A stretch of 64,000 bases of DNA. Origin: Meconema thalassinum. Its lineage: Eukaryota; Arthropoda; Insecta; Orthoptera; Tettigoniidae. How positions within the stretch are numbered: the stretch's first letter is position 1; each line of letters begins with the position of its first letter. Positions 31,173-41,572 of the stretch are shown piece after piece. The stretch is from the NCBI GenBank assembly GCA_946902985.2, contig OX336397.1, forward strand, positions 190,530,813 to 190,594,812. Direction: 5' to 3'. The position numbers and the translations under genes were made by a program. The notes under the pieces are model-generated. The model ran no database searches. It saw only the letters and a list, made by a program, of their open reading frames with translations, and had not been told where the DNA came from.

Positions 31173-32667
31173 AGTAGTGGGATGACAGGGGAGCTGCTTA
31201 CTAACTTATTGAGCCCTCCTCGTAGCGGCCCCGAACCTGATATCTCGTTAACCAAACATGGGATTAGAACATACAGGGTGTCCTAGCACTGCTAGTAATG
31301 CCCCCTACTTTCCTATAGCCTCTTTATTTAATGAAAAGACCAAAACTAAAAGATCATTCGCGAGTAGTGGGGTAGTGTTGGTTTTCTCAAGTCGCGCTCG
31401 TGCTTGAATATGTATGGCTATCTTGGGAAAGGGTTAGGTGGTGGGGGAGGAGTAGGGTCGAGTGAGGGGTCGTTTAGATGGTATTTTTTCCGCTCTAGGT
31501 GATGGTGAGGTTATTTTTTAAAACGGATGGAATTGGGAAACGCCATTTGGGGTAAACATGTTGTTTTTTGACATTTTGGCGATGAATGTTATTATACGCA
31601 TGCGCACTTGAGGAGTTTTGTAAGAGGGCGGGCTTTTTAAACGATGATTTATAAATGAATGTTTTTAATATGTATTGAAATAAACCCCAAAAAACTAATA
31701 GGTCATCGGCTTTTTACTATCTCGCTAACCAATAATCGGATTTAAACCTATGAGGTGACGTAGGACTCGTGGTGAACTCTCCTTTTCTATGGACGGGGTA
31801 TATCCACCCCAAAATAAAAACGTGGTAAGGGGGAGCTGCACCACTTAGGAAGTTGTGAGCCCCCGCGACCTTGGAATGGCAGGAGCCATGCTAGGAGGGG
31901 CGTGCTTTGATTGGTTTTTTTCGTCTCGTCGTGCTCTTTACGGGAATGTAGGTGTCGAAAAGGTGAACTTAGGGGTTTGGGTCTAAAAATGCGTTTTTCA
32001 CATTTTTGCCGATTTTTGGAAAACGGGCCATGCTAGGAGGGGCGTGCTTGGATTCGTTTTTTCGTCTCGTCGTGCTCTTTACGGGAATGTAGGTGTCGAA
32101 AAGGTGAACTTAGGGCTTTGGGTCTAAAAATGCGTTTTTCACATTTTTGCCGATTTTTGGAAAACGGGCCATGCTAGGAGGGCGTGCTTGGATTCGTTTT
32201 TTTCGTTTCGTTGTGCTCTTTACGGGAATGTAGGTGTCGAAAAGGTGAACTTAGGGGTTTGGGTCTAAACATGCGTTTTTCACATTTTTGTCGATTTTTG
32301 GAATACGGAAAACGTGATGATGACGTGTGTGATAGTATTTTTTCGTCCCAATGTCCTCTTTACGGAGATGTAGGTATGGAATAGGTAAAAAGCTTAAATC
32401 ATGGTTTCCGTCATTTTTTTTCGAGATCGTTGAGGAAAACGGGGAAAAAGTAAGAAACCAGATTTGAAGTCACGTTATGTTATGCGCTATGATGATGGTA
32501 AAACACTTATGCATTATTATTATTATTTGTCATGGCTGGTCAGGGCTCACACGCAGAGAGAGAACTTGCTTAAAGAAATGAGAATTGAAAGCATTGTGGC
32601 TGACCCACGGCGAGCCAGACAGACACAGGTCTTATCATCGTACGTGCCTCGCAGCAGAGAGAGATAA
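31173..32667. repeat. Polinton 2 left TIR
   Basis: About 1495 bp, inverted relative to 57957-59757. The outer end contains GAACCTGATATCTCG and AAAGATCATTCGCGAGTAGTG; the inner end is GCCTCGCAGCAGAGAGAGATAA. It includes three ~141-bp subrepeats (about 31880-32300). The inner end also includes an ATT-rich microsatellite and a CAGAGAGAGA stretch corresponding to expanded simple repeats on the right. Confidence 0.93.
31880..32300. repeat. ~141-bp subrepeats in the left TIR, 3 units
   Basis: Each unit contains GCCATGCTAGGAGGG, CGTGCTTGGATTCGTTTTTT, CTTTACGGGAATGTAGGTGT and TTTTTCACATTTTTGCCGAT. Unit anchors lie near 31887, 32028 and 32168. Confidence 0.88.
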
Positions 32668-33007
32668 GAGGCAGGTGTCATTATACAGTGTGCGGATTTA
32701 TACTGTGTATGTCATAGCCTAGGTTCATTATAGTCTCATCCTGCAACGCAAAGTTTGAAACAATGAGTGAGTGTATAACATCATGATAACAGATTGGCAA
32801 GGGCTTGAACAAAGCGGTTATTGGACATGTAATAAACAAAAGGGTGGGAATAATGAAAGGTCATATGATACATTTTTTTGGAAATGTTTTTTTTTCTAAA
32901 TAATTAAATAGGGTTTTATTACAAAAAATTATGTTTATTGACCCATGAATTATACGTGGAAGGAAAACCTAACCACTTTACAAAATATTTTGCACCTTTG
33001 ACTTTAA
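32668..33007. other. AT-rich spacer between TIR and integrase
   Basis: No gene seen. It holds the presumed 3' untranslated end of the minus-strand integrase gene; an AATAAA-like sequence on the minus strand is not obvious. Confidence 0.4.
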
Positions 33008-33934
33008 TTACTCGTTCAATGAGATAATCGTTGGGATATAATGTTTTTGCACTTCTTCATAATAGAATCGTCCCTGAATGGGTTGACCGCTCTGATCTTC
33101 TAAGAGATACGTCACTGGTTGACCTAGCTTGACTTGGCGAATTTTAAAAATTTCTGTCGACCATTGTGGAGTATACGATTTTGAAAACACACTTCTATGT
33201 TTACTAATGCGAACAAAATCTCCAATTTTAAGGCGATGTCGCCTTCGGTCTACCCTTTTTATAGGGTTAAACAGTCTATTGAGTCTGGGTAGGTTCTTGG
33301 TGACGAGGCGAGGTTTGATGCCGATGGTGGAATGAATGGTGTTGTTGTAGCGAGACACAAGTTGAGGTAACCAGTCTATCCATCGATAGGAGCCATGTAT
33401 TGTGAACTCTTTCCACATATAACTTTTTAATGTTCGATTGAAGCATTCAACTACACTAGCTTTGAGATTGCTATAGGTGGTATAATGGTGAATATCCTTA
33501 GATTTGAGAAAACTGGAGAAATCCTTGTTGAAAAATTCTTTCCCCTGGTCGGTTTGTAACAAGTGAGGTTGACGTTTTGATTGTTCCATAATATGTTGAA
33601 TGGCCTTTGTGACTAAGACACCAGTTTTATTTTTTACTGGTTGAACAAAAGCCATTTTGGAATAGACATCAATGACGATCAACATATAGCGTACACCGTC
33701 GTTAACGTTAGAATAAGGTATCATTTCAACCAGGTCTGCCTGCCAAAGTTCATCGATTCCTTTGGAAATGACACGGCGACGTTCATAAATGCGTCGGGCT
33801 GGTTTATGCAATTCATGAGCAATGCCCACTTTGATGGGGGATGGCTTATAAGATAATTTTAGCATCTCGGAGTTGTTGTTCAATGTGGGCGATTTCTGCC
33901 TCATGTCCAGTGTGACCAGCTTGTTTTGATGCAT
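33008..33934 (-). CDS. int: Polinton integrase (retroviral-type, DDE)
   Basis: Open frame of 308 codons, first ATG at 33934; an internal ATG at 33865 (MLKLSYKP) may be the real start, because the N-terminal ~23 residues overlap the upstream gene in another frame. The catalytic core shows D in ELWQADLVEM, D in LLQTDQGKEFF and E in SVVECFNRTLKSYM, then the Trp-rich WIDWLPQLVSRYNNTIHSTI block typical of rve integrases. The C-terminus is a basic SH3/chromo-like segment (KIGDFVRISKHR, QGRFYYEEVQKHYIP). It inserts element DNA into the host genome. No internal stop. Only this gene and its overlapped neighbour lie near the left TIR, as is usual for Polintons. Confidence 0.93.
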   Translation of the reverse strand: MHQNKLVTLDMRQKSPTLNNNSEMLKLSYKPSPIKVGIAHELHKPARRIYERRRVISKGIDELWQADLVEMIPYSNVNDGVRYMLIVIDVYSKMAFVQPVKNKTGVLVTKAIQHIMEQSKRQPHLLQTDQGKEFFNKDFSSFLKSKDIHHYTTYSNLKASVVECFNRTLKSYMWKEFTIHGSYRWIDWLPQLVSRYNNTIHSTIGIKPRLVTKNLPRLNRLFNPIKRVDRRRHRLKIGDFVRISKHRSVFSKSYTPQWSTEIFKIRQVKLGQPVTYLLEDQSGQPIQGRFYYEEVQKHYIPTIISLNE

Positions 33935-34940
33935 GAAGCAAGTATAAGCGTTCTACTAACTGATTGGGATTATTCCAAAAGGTTATATCTAGGTAGGGTT
34001 TTAATTTCTTAAACCTTACACAAGAGGCAGAGTGATGTTTTTGCTTACCAAAGATGTTTGCAATGATGGTTTTATATTTTTGGGATATATTGGCATTGAC
34101 CTGCTGAGAGGATTTATAGTTTCTTTTGTGAGCGTTGGTGTCTAATAAAATGGATTTATATTTAACAAGGTCCTCGGACGTAAAATCTTGTGTCGAGGGG
34201 GTGCGAGAAAATAGCAGCTTTAACAGACCTGGTGTTAATTTATAGTTGATCTTTTTAATGACAGCTTTGGTACGAGCAAATTTAATGGATGAATCCCCAA
34301 TTTTAATACTATCATTCTCATACGTGGTATCTGTCTTTCCAATAAATAGAAGGGTCAGATATGGTTCCAGGGTTGCCCCATAATGTTTGATTAAAATGTT
34401 TTTGAGTTGAGCTTTATTTTGAGGGGTTGCCAAGACTTGTGAAAACGGAGACGATGTGGAGGAAGACGGTGTTGCCGCTATGACGGAAGATTTTTGTTTT
34501 GTTTTTAGAAACTGTTGAAGGGGTGACGATTTCTTTTTTCTTTCAGGACTAAATACGCTTTCGATTTCACTTTCACTTTGTTCATGTTCTTTTTCTTCTT
34601 CTTCTTCTTCTTCTTCTTCTTCTTCTTCATGTTCTTGATGTTCTTATTCACTAACATTAGAGGAGGAGGAGGATTTTACCTGTCGTGTGGAATCTGTTTG
34701 AGTAAATTTTGAACTTGTTATGGGTTTGGTTTGAGAGGTAGCAGCAGCAGCAGTAGCAGCAGAAGCATTAGGTTTGAATCTCATGGGATCAACCGATGAT
34801 GGAACATGTTTTATCATGGGTAAAGGATTGACGTTTTTTAAACGTTGCAATACACGAAATTTATGTCGAATCGTATTTCGTGCCTCAATAATACGCTGCA
34901 TGATTTGAACATATTTCTTGTACCCTATGGCATTCGCCAT
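33846..34940 (-). pseudogene. Conserved Polinton protein with acidic linker, one nonsense codon
   Basis: One frame from ATG 34940 (MANAIGYKKYVQIMQRIIEA) to the stop at 33846, about 364 residues, interrupted by TAA at 34644-34646. The N-terminus is basic and helical. A Ser/Ala-rich linker leads into a poly-Glu run coded by the TTC repeat at 34590-34630. The C-terminal half is folded-looking (LTLLFIGKTDTTYEN, ITFWNNPNQLVERLYLLHAS). Proteins with this architecture accompany the integrase in insect Polintons, but I know no proven function. The stop lies next to the (TTC)n run, where slippage or error is plausible. Its 3' end overlaps the integrase frame. Confidence 0.72.
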
Positions 34941-35016
34941 GGTAAAGGTAGACACACTAACAGGAAATGTCCAACCCTGGGTCTTTTAAACAGAAATAAA
35001 ATGATCAAAACCCAAG

Positions 35017-37451
35017 TGGTGCATTCTTGGAATACACGGTACCTGAGATTATAATTTTGAATGCTTTTGCACGTTCTTTCTTCCTCTTTGCCAAACACCA
35101 ACAGTGATCTTCTGTTTTCTCCTTGATGGGCAAATCTCTTACGTCTTCATAAGTATGTTTCAGATATATAACTTCTGTGACCCACCTAGCGTCATCTAGT
35201 AGTGAACCTCTGAAGCTACTCAATTCCTCATCGTGCAAGAGGACTTACATATCCATCTGGCCACCAGATCTTGTTACTATCGTCAGCTATTTTCTCCTTG
35301 AGCAAGAGGACTACGTCTACTGTTTCACTCACCATGCTGCGCTAATATCGCCTACTATCAACTCTTAGAAGACCATCCATCAAGAAGAACATTTATTTTT
35401 GATAAGTTGGTTATGCTGATATGTATACCTTTTGTTTCCTACCCCCACTCTCGTCCCTTCCTAGGACCTTCCGTGCTTCGTTGAGCAAGTCTCACTTCTC
35501 AGTCGGCAGTTGAAGCAATCAGTTAGGGCTCAACCAGAGCTAGCCTCCTGACCTAACGAGGCATTTTCTAAATTCCACGCCATGTTGGAACTCTAGGCAT
35601 CAGTGAGGAACTTCACTTCGACATGCAACGAAGATAAGTACCTTCTTCAAGTTTTAACCTCATCTTCATGGTTTTAACTTCCACGTGTTTTTAATGATAC
35701 TTTTATAGACAGTGTGAAAGTATTTATTTTGGGGCAATAATCATTCTTCGTGGGATTTGCCATGTTGAGCTTTCGCTTGTATAAGCCGACCTTACCATAA
35801 AGAGCTTTTATTAAGCTATTCAAATGAGAAATCCTCTCACTACGTGGGATATTATCTAATTACCCGCTGTCTATAATTCAACAAGCTAGTTCCTCCGCTG
35901 GATTTACATTAGCCCCATTTTACTGCTAAGATTGTCCTGGAACCTTCCAGATTCTGTACTCAATCTACAAGTCCTGCCGTCATGCATTTCTCACGTACTT
36001 GTGAGAATTCTATTTAAAATTGAATTATCTTACTTCTAAATTACTACATAGTGAAGTTTCGTCCACCGCGGGAATTTTCTATAGCGCATTTAATTGTAAC
36101 TCACAACTTTCTCAAGAAATAGACTCTCACTTATCTAGTGAAACCAGTTATTTTCATCATTGCAATAACTTTCTTTTCCATAAACTTTGTGTCTACACAG
36201 TGAACTTTTCATATATTTCAAGGAACTATAGTGAAAACCAGTGCTTGCTCAACTTTTCTACCGTGTCGCGATCGTCCGCTTATATTCAAATAAGGCCATG
36301 AACATTTTCCTTAATTCCCATTTCTCTTTCCTAAACCTCTTACTAACAATCTGCAATAAACTTTTAATCTAGGTCTGTTCCAATAAGGTGTCATTCCAAG
36401 AAGTGCCCTTCCATTTTGTTGGTTTATCATTAAGTATCTCTGTATAATTACGTGTCTAGCACACGTTTCAAACTTACATTGTTCCTCCCTTCAAAAGCAG
36501 GGAAAACAATTCTCTCAACTCTTGAGTGAGTTATTTTTTGGTCTCGCTAAATGAAAACTGCCTCATTTAACTTGCGAGTCTTATTCAAAGTATAGGAGGT
36601 CTAGAACCTTCCTTTTGATTAACTTTTCAGGTTCACAGTAAGTGACCTGCTCTCTTTGTATAAATCTCACAAAGTAATTCTGTTTAAATATAAGAAGTTG
36701 TAGGAACTTCCTTTTTATTCTTTATGTTTTCCATTTTGTTATCTTCGAAGTTGTTATTCTCGTTAGAATGTTCTTTCAGAGGTTTCTTATAGTACACTGC
36801 TTGTACTCCTGTAAATGTTAAAACTTTAATTATTCTATTTTGCCTATTTTATTAAATCTTACCAAGATTTTAATACAAGGTTTAAAAAACCTTAAAAATT
36901 GTCATTTGCCTGGAGCAATTTCTGAACGTTGTTGGAGGTCTGCGACCCCAAATTGTTAACTACATAGAGCATATTTATTTGTTAAAGTTACGCTTCTTTG
37001 AATTGTTAAATAAATTAAATATTTGTTTTTGGATTCATCATTTCTCTGATACTACAGTTAGGCAGGATCCTGGCTTTCCTAGCTCTTCCTAGGTTTATGC
37101 CCTCGTTCATGCTCAATAAAGCTTTTACTATCTGTCTGGCCAGACCATCACCCTTCCCTATAGTACTTTTATTCGTGCTTGGAAGGAAACACACTAAAGC
37201 CTCTCTCTGGCAAACTGCCCAAGCCTTAGCTGCGGTTCCCGTTAGCCTCGACCAAGCTCGTACCTACTTTAGGTATCAAGGTGTTAATTTTCAGTGGCAA
37301 CTGCCTCTAGAGGTATTTAAAGTGAAGCTTATTAATTTTGTGGGACTCTCCTCCTATTTTTCTATCCTTCTTTTCCAATCCCAAATCTACTTCCTTCTCT
37401 CAATCATCTTCCCTTGGTGGGTGGGTTATTCCTCAGCCTATAATCTACCCA
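35017..37451 (+). repeat. Bel-Pao 5' LTR
   Basis: Begins TGGTGCATTCTTGGAATACA and ends ATAATCTACCCA. AATAAA at 37115-37120 may be the polyadenylation signal. Differences from the 3' LTR include GTAGTGAACC/GTAGCGAACC, GCAACGAAG/GCAACAAAG, TTGTCCTGG/TTGTTCTGG, CTCTAGAGG/CTCTAAAGG, TTTTCC/TTTTTC and CTACCCA/CTATCCA. At 2.4 kb it is very long for an LTR. Short open frames inside it are repeated in both copies and show no motif. Confidence 0.95.
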
Positions 37452-37716
37452 AAGATTGGTACCAGAAACCCGGGAGAGTCCATTTGCTATGTCCATTGTT
37501 TGTCAAGTGTCATTTGACAATACTTTGCAAAGTATTAACATCTGCTTTGGATTTTTCAGCTATACCTACGTCGTGCAAAGTCTGTGAACGGGAAAGAGGC
37601 CGCTCCTGTCTCCTTTGGTGTGTCCTGTTCTTTATACCCATTTGCTGCTGCAAGCTTGACAGCATCTCCAAGGTTCTACAGTTTCGTGAGTTGTATTTCA
37701 ATTTATTCTCTTTATC

Positions 37717-39876
37717 ATGGCTCCTACTGAAAAAGATGAAACTCTCATTGCCAGACGTTCTTCCTATAAAGGGCAACTCACTAGATTCCGAAATTTTATC
37801 AACAAGTTAAATCCCGCCGAGTGTGATTTAGATATCTTAACACATCGTCTTAAGTTGTACGAACGGTTTTATGATTATTATGACCAAATTCAAACCGAGA
37901 TAGAATCCGCTTGTCCAGACCTTCAATCGGATCGGGACGAGGTCGAACCCTTGTACTTTGAAGGAATTGCCAAGGCCCACCAATTGATCCGTAATATCTC
38001 AGAACCGGACACTAGGGTCATCAATCCGGCCCAGTTCGCACCCGCTTCAGTTCACAAGAACAAACCGAAACCGTTATTTCCCAAGATAAGCCTACCACAC
38101 TTCTCAGGCAAGGAAGGTGAATGGTATTCTTTTTACGAACTTTACTGCTCCCTAATTCATGAAAATATCGAGATCCCAGACATACATAAATTTTACTTCC
38201 TCCGTACGTCTTTGGAATCTGAGGCCTTGGCCTTGGTGGAGTCACTGCCTTTAAGCGCAGACAACTACCACATCGCCTTTAATCTCCTTAAAGAGAGATA
38301 TGGCAATTTACGTTTGAGTGTAGCTCGTCATATCCGCTGTCTCTTCAACTTACCAGCCGTCAAACCTAATGACGTCACATCTTTAAGAGACCTCTTAGAT
38401 TCTATGCAGTTAAATGTCAGAGCGTTATACCAACTAAAACAGCCTGTCCAAACATGGGACACCATACTTATTCACCTAGCTACATCAAGATTCGATTTTT
38501 CGACACTGAAGGCCTGGGAGATCGAACTCGCCTGCAACAAGGAACATTCGTTCGAACACCTTATCTAGTTTCTCAACAGTCGATGTCAATTCCTTACAGC
38601 ACTCGCATTTCAGTGCGAAACAGTCGAAACGAATCCTCAGTGTCAAATTTTTGAAAAAAAACTTGCTTCTTCAAAGGGACATCAGCCCCCATTTGTCGAA
38701 AACAAACAAACCCGTTCTTCTTTCAATCATTCAAGAGAAGATATCAGTCCGCTTAACAAATCGTTAAAATGCACGCTCTGTAAAAAGCTTCACACATTGT
38801 ATTCGTGCAAATCCTTTAAAGAATTGTCTGTCGAAGATCGAAGGAAGTTTGTCTTGAATAGCAAACATTGTTTCAACTGCTTATCACCTAAGCATTCTTC
38901 TTCGAACTGTACGTCATCAAATCTCTGTTTCCATTGTAAAAAACCGCATCATTCTTTATTGCACGTTCATGATAAATCGAGGTCATCAGCACCCGCCTCT
39001 TCAAGCTCCATGCAGAGCAGCTCCGAACATACTAATGCTTCTTCCTGCATTTCCAACGCCGAAACTTTTCATAGTGCGCAAACCCTGTTGACCACTGTAC
39101 AATTTGAAATCCAAGATAAATTTGGAAATTGGTTTCGAACCCGTGGTCTTCTCGATTCCGCTTCAACGCACAACTTTGTTTCGCAATCGTTGATTAAAAA
39201 ACTAGGTCTTTCGTCATCGCCTACTTCTATCAATGTGACCGGCATTGACAATTTGAAAACTCAAGTCTTGCAGTCTTCAAAATTGAAAATCAGAGACGTT
39301 TGCCAAAGAAACACCAATCTTAATTTAAACTGTCTCATTCTTACCAGTATTGGCAAGGACACTCCAAGTCACTCTATTAATACCTCCGGATTAAAGATTC
39401 CTTCGCACTTAAGGTTAGCCGATCCTCAGTTTAATGCTCAAGGTCCCATTGATGTACTTTTCAGTGCCAATGTTTTTTGGAAGTGCCTTCGCAAACAAAC
39501 ACGCAAGTTATCCTCAACCGTGGTCGCCAGAGACACCGATTTTGGTTGGGTTATTACTGGTGAAATTCAGCATCCCAGTGTTCAAACCAAAGCGCAATGT
39601 CATTTCGTTACAGCTGACATAAATCCCATTTCTGAAAAAGAGAACGCTCATGTTTCAGATCTCAATATTTTTGAAAAACACTTGTCGAAACGATGTCTTA
39701 TCGTGAACAACTGCGCTACCTCTGTAAGTTGTTTAAATGGTTTTTCCTTCTTCCCGCACAAGATGACCATTCAAGTTCGCCTTGCTTTGTGTTACTTCGT
39801 CTACCTTCTTATGTCATTTTTTATAGCAGTTAATTGCTTAAACTCTTCCTCGAAAACTATCTTCCCCCATGTGTAA
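37717..39876 (+). pseudogene. gag-pro: Bel-Pao Gag-protease, one TAG codon
   Basis: One frame of about 720 codons from ATG 37717, with TAG at 38566-38568. Gag: RFRNFINKLNPAECDLDIL, then PKISLPHFSGKEGEWYSFYE and FYFLRTSLESEALALVESLP (DUF1759-type capsid region). Three zinc-knuckle-like motifs follow (CTLCKKLHTLYSC, CFNCLSPKHSSSNC, CFHCKKPHHSLLH). The retropepsin-like segment shows GLLDSASTHNFVS with the catalytic Asp, then LSSTVVARDTDFGWVITGE (DUF1758-type). The single stop may be a true lesion or a suppressed codon; position and context give no clear answer. Confidence 0.85.
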
Positions 39877-41572
39877 AACCATGGCTATCAGTCACCATCA
39901 CTTTGCTGTACGCTATGTTTCACTTCTTTCGCTATGTAGAAGGATGGCCACGGCCGGCTCCTCCCTCCTTCCTCACAATTGGAAGTTGCTTTTGAAACCG
40001 CTTGAAACTCTGAATTCTATAGCATCTAGAATAACTATTCTTATGCATAACCTTCTTCTCAATGTCCCAGCTTGTCTTCTTTGCTCGGAAGAATTAAGCT
40101 TCTTTTTGTTGAAAATTGTCCGATTTCGTGATCCTCTCAATTATTCGAAATTGATTTCCTACTTTATTTCATATAGCTTTAAATTGCTTTTTCACGTCCA
40201 AGTTACGATTGACTGCATGCCGGTCAACCTGAATATCTGCTTTAAGTTACAGCTGATTCAACAAATGTTGTTTGCGTACTTTGAACCGCTTGTTTTTCAG
40301 ACTTGTTTGTATACAAGTCTGAGGAAGGCCAAGTTGTTGTTTATTTCCTGTACGCTTGACACTGTTCAAAGCAAGTTTCTCTTATCTCAACTTTGGCTGA
40401 TTGCCAACCATTGTCTGGCGAGCCGCTACCGTAATCTCGGAAGTCGCTCACCTACTTCCCAAAATAAACTTGTTCCAGTCAAGGACTCTTTCAGATATTT
40501 ATATTCGTTATCTCGCTGTACTCTGTGGGTCAAGGCCGCGCTTGCTTACGTCTTCCACTTACTCATGCTCGTATTCCATAATTGCTTCGATCCTTGTTCC
40601 AAAACTCCGTTGCGTATTTCTCACGCGCTTATGTATTTCACTTTGCTTGCATATTTTGCGATCTTAAAGTTCATTGATGAACAAACTTGTTTTTTCTCGT
40701 CGTCACATTCGATGTGTTTTTGTATTCGTACTTGTCATGTCACGTTTCTCGCTGACTTAAGTATTTTTCTGAGTAAACCCTTTGATACTCATTATAACTT
40801 GAGGTTATTGTTTATGGCTACTCGTTTGTTACCTATGGCGTTCTTGCTTTCTACTCGCATAGTTCCTTTGTTTATTTGGTATATTCTTGTCCTGAATAGA
40901 TGTACTTGTTTCTATACGCTTTGTTTAAACTTGTTAATTCTCCTTTTGCATTGCATCGCAATCTTTACTAGTGCTTTATTTCCCTCAGCTTCTAGTTATT
41001 TTGTGATTGAAAGTGTTGATAATTCTCGCCTTTTTACTCCGCTTTCCAATGACCCTGATAACCTCCTTCCACTTACACCTGGTCGCTTCTTTACACGCCC
41101 TTCTCTCTCTGCCCCTCCTCCCCTTCCCATTTCTTTCAGGGATTTTGATTTACCTATTGTTTGGCGTAAACTTGAAGCCCTCCGCAATTCCTTTTGGAAG
41201 AGGTGGAACTTTGAATATTTAACTTCCTTGCAAGGAAGGCAGAAGTGGTTTCTTTCCAGTCCCGACATTCAAATGGGAGACTTGGTCTTAGTTAGGGATG
41301 TTTCACCCCCCCTAGTCTGGCCTTTTGGAAGAGTGACCAAGTGTTACCCTGGAAGAGATAGGAGAGTCAGGGTATTCAGAGTCGTGACCACTAATGGTCA
41401 GATCACAAGACTACTTTTCCGCAATTACTTATTACTGTACTTGTTTTTCTTGTTCGCTGTTGGTGTCTGCCCCTCCCAGTATGGTGCATTCTTGGAATAC
41501 ACGGTACCTGAGATTATAATTTTGAATGCTTTTGCACGTTCTTTCTTCCTCTTTGCCAAACACCAACAGTGA
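39869..41572 (+). pseudogene. Bel-Pao 3' open frame: unexplained hydrophobic region plus integrase C-terminus
   Basis: A 567-codon unbroken frame overlapping the end of gag-pro. Its last third is recognisable as the C-terminal end of a Bel-Pao Pol: FTPLSNDPDNLLPLTPGRFF, WRKLEALRNSFWKRWNFEYL, then IQMGDLVLVRDVSPPLVWPF and GRVTKCYPGRDRRVRVFRVV (DUF5641-type). The first ~370 residues are Leu/Phe/Cys/Ser-rich with membrane-like stretches (AALAYVFHLLMLVFHNCF, ALMYFTLLAYFAILKF) and show no RT, RNase H or integrase core motif. The frame runs into the 3' LTR. The strand is pyrimidine-rich, which makes stop codons rare, so openness alone does not prove coding. Confidence 0.6.

Noticed and set aside
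35177..37440. Open frames in the Bel-Pao LTRs as genes (repeated at 41642-43918)
   Set aside because: They are duplicated in both LTRs, lack motifs and overlap the expected promoter and poly(A) region.
39869..41000. Envelope gene in the Bel-Pao element
   Set aside because: The hydrophobic frame lies before the integrase tail, not after it, and shows no signal peptide or cleavage site pattern.
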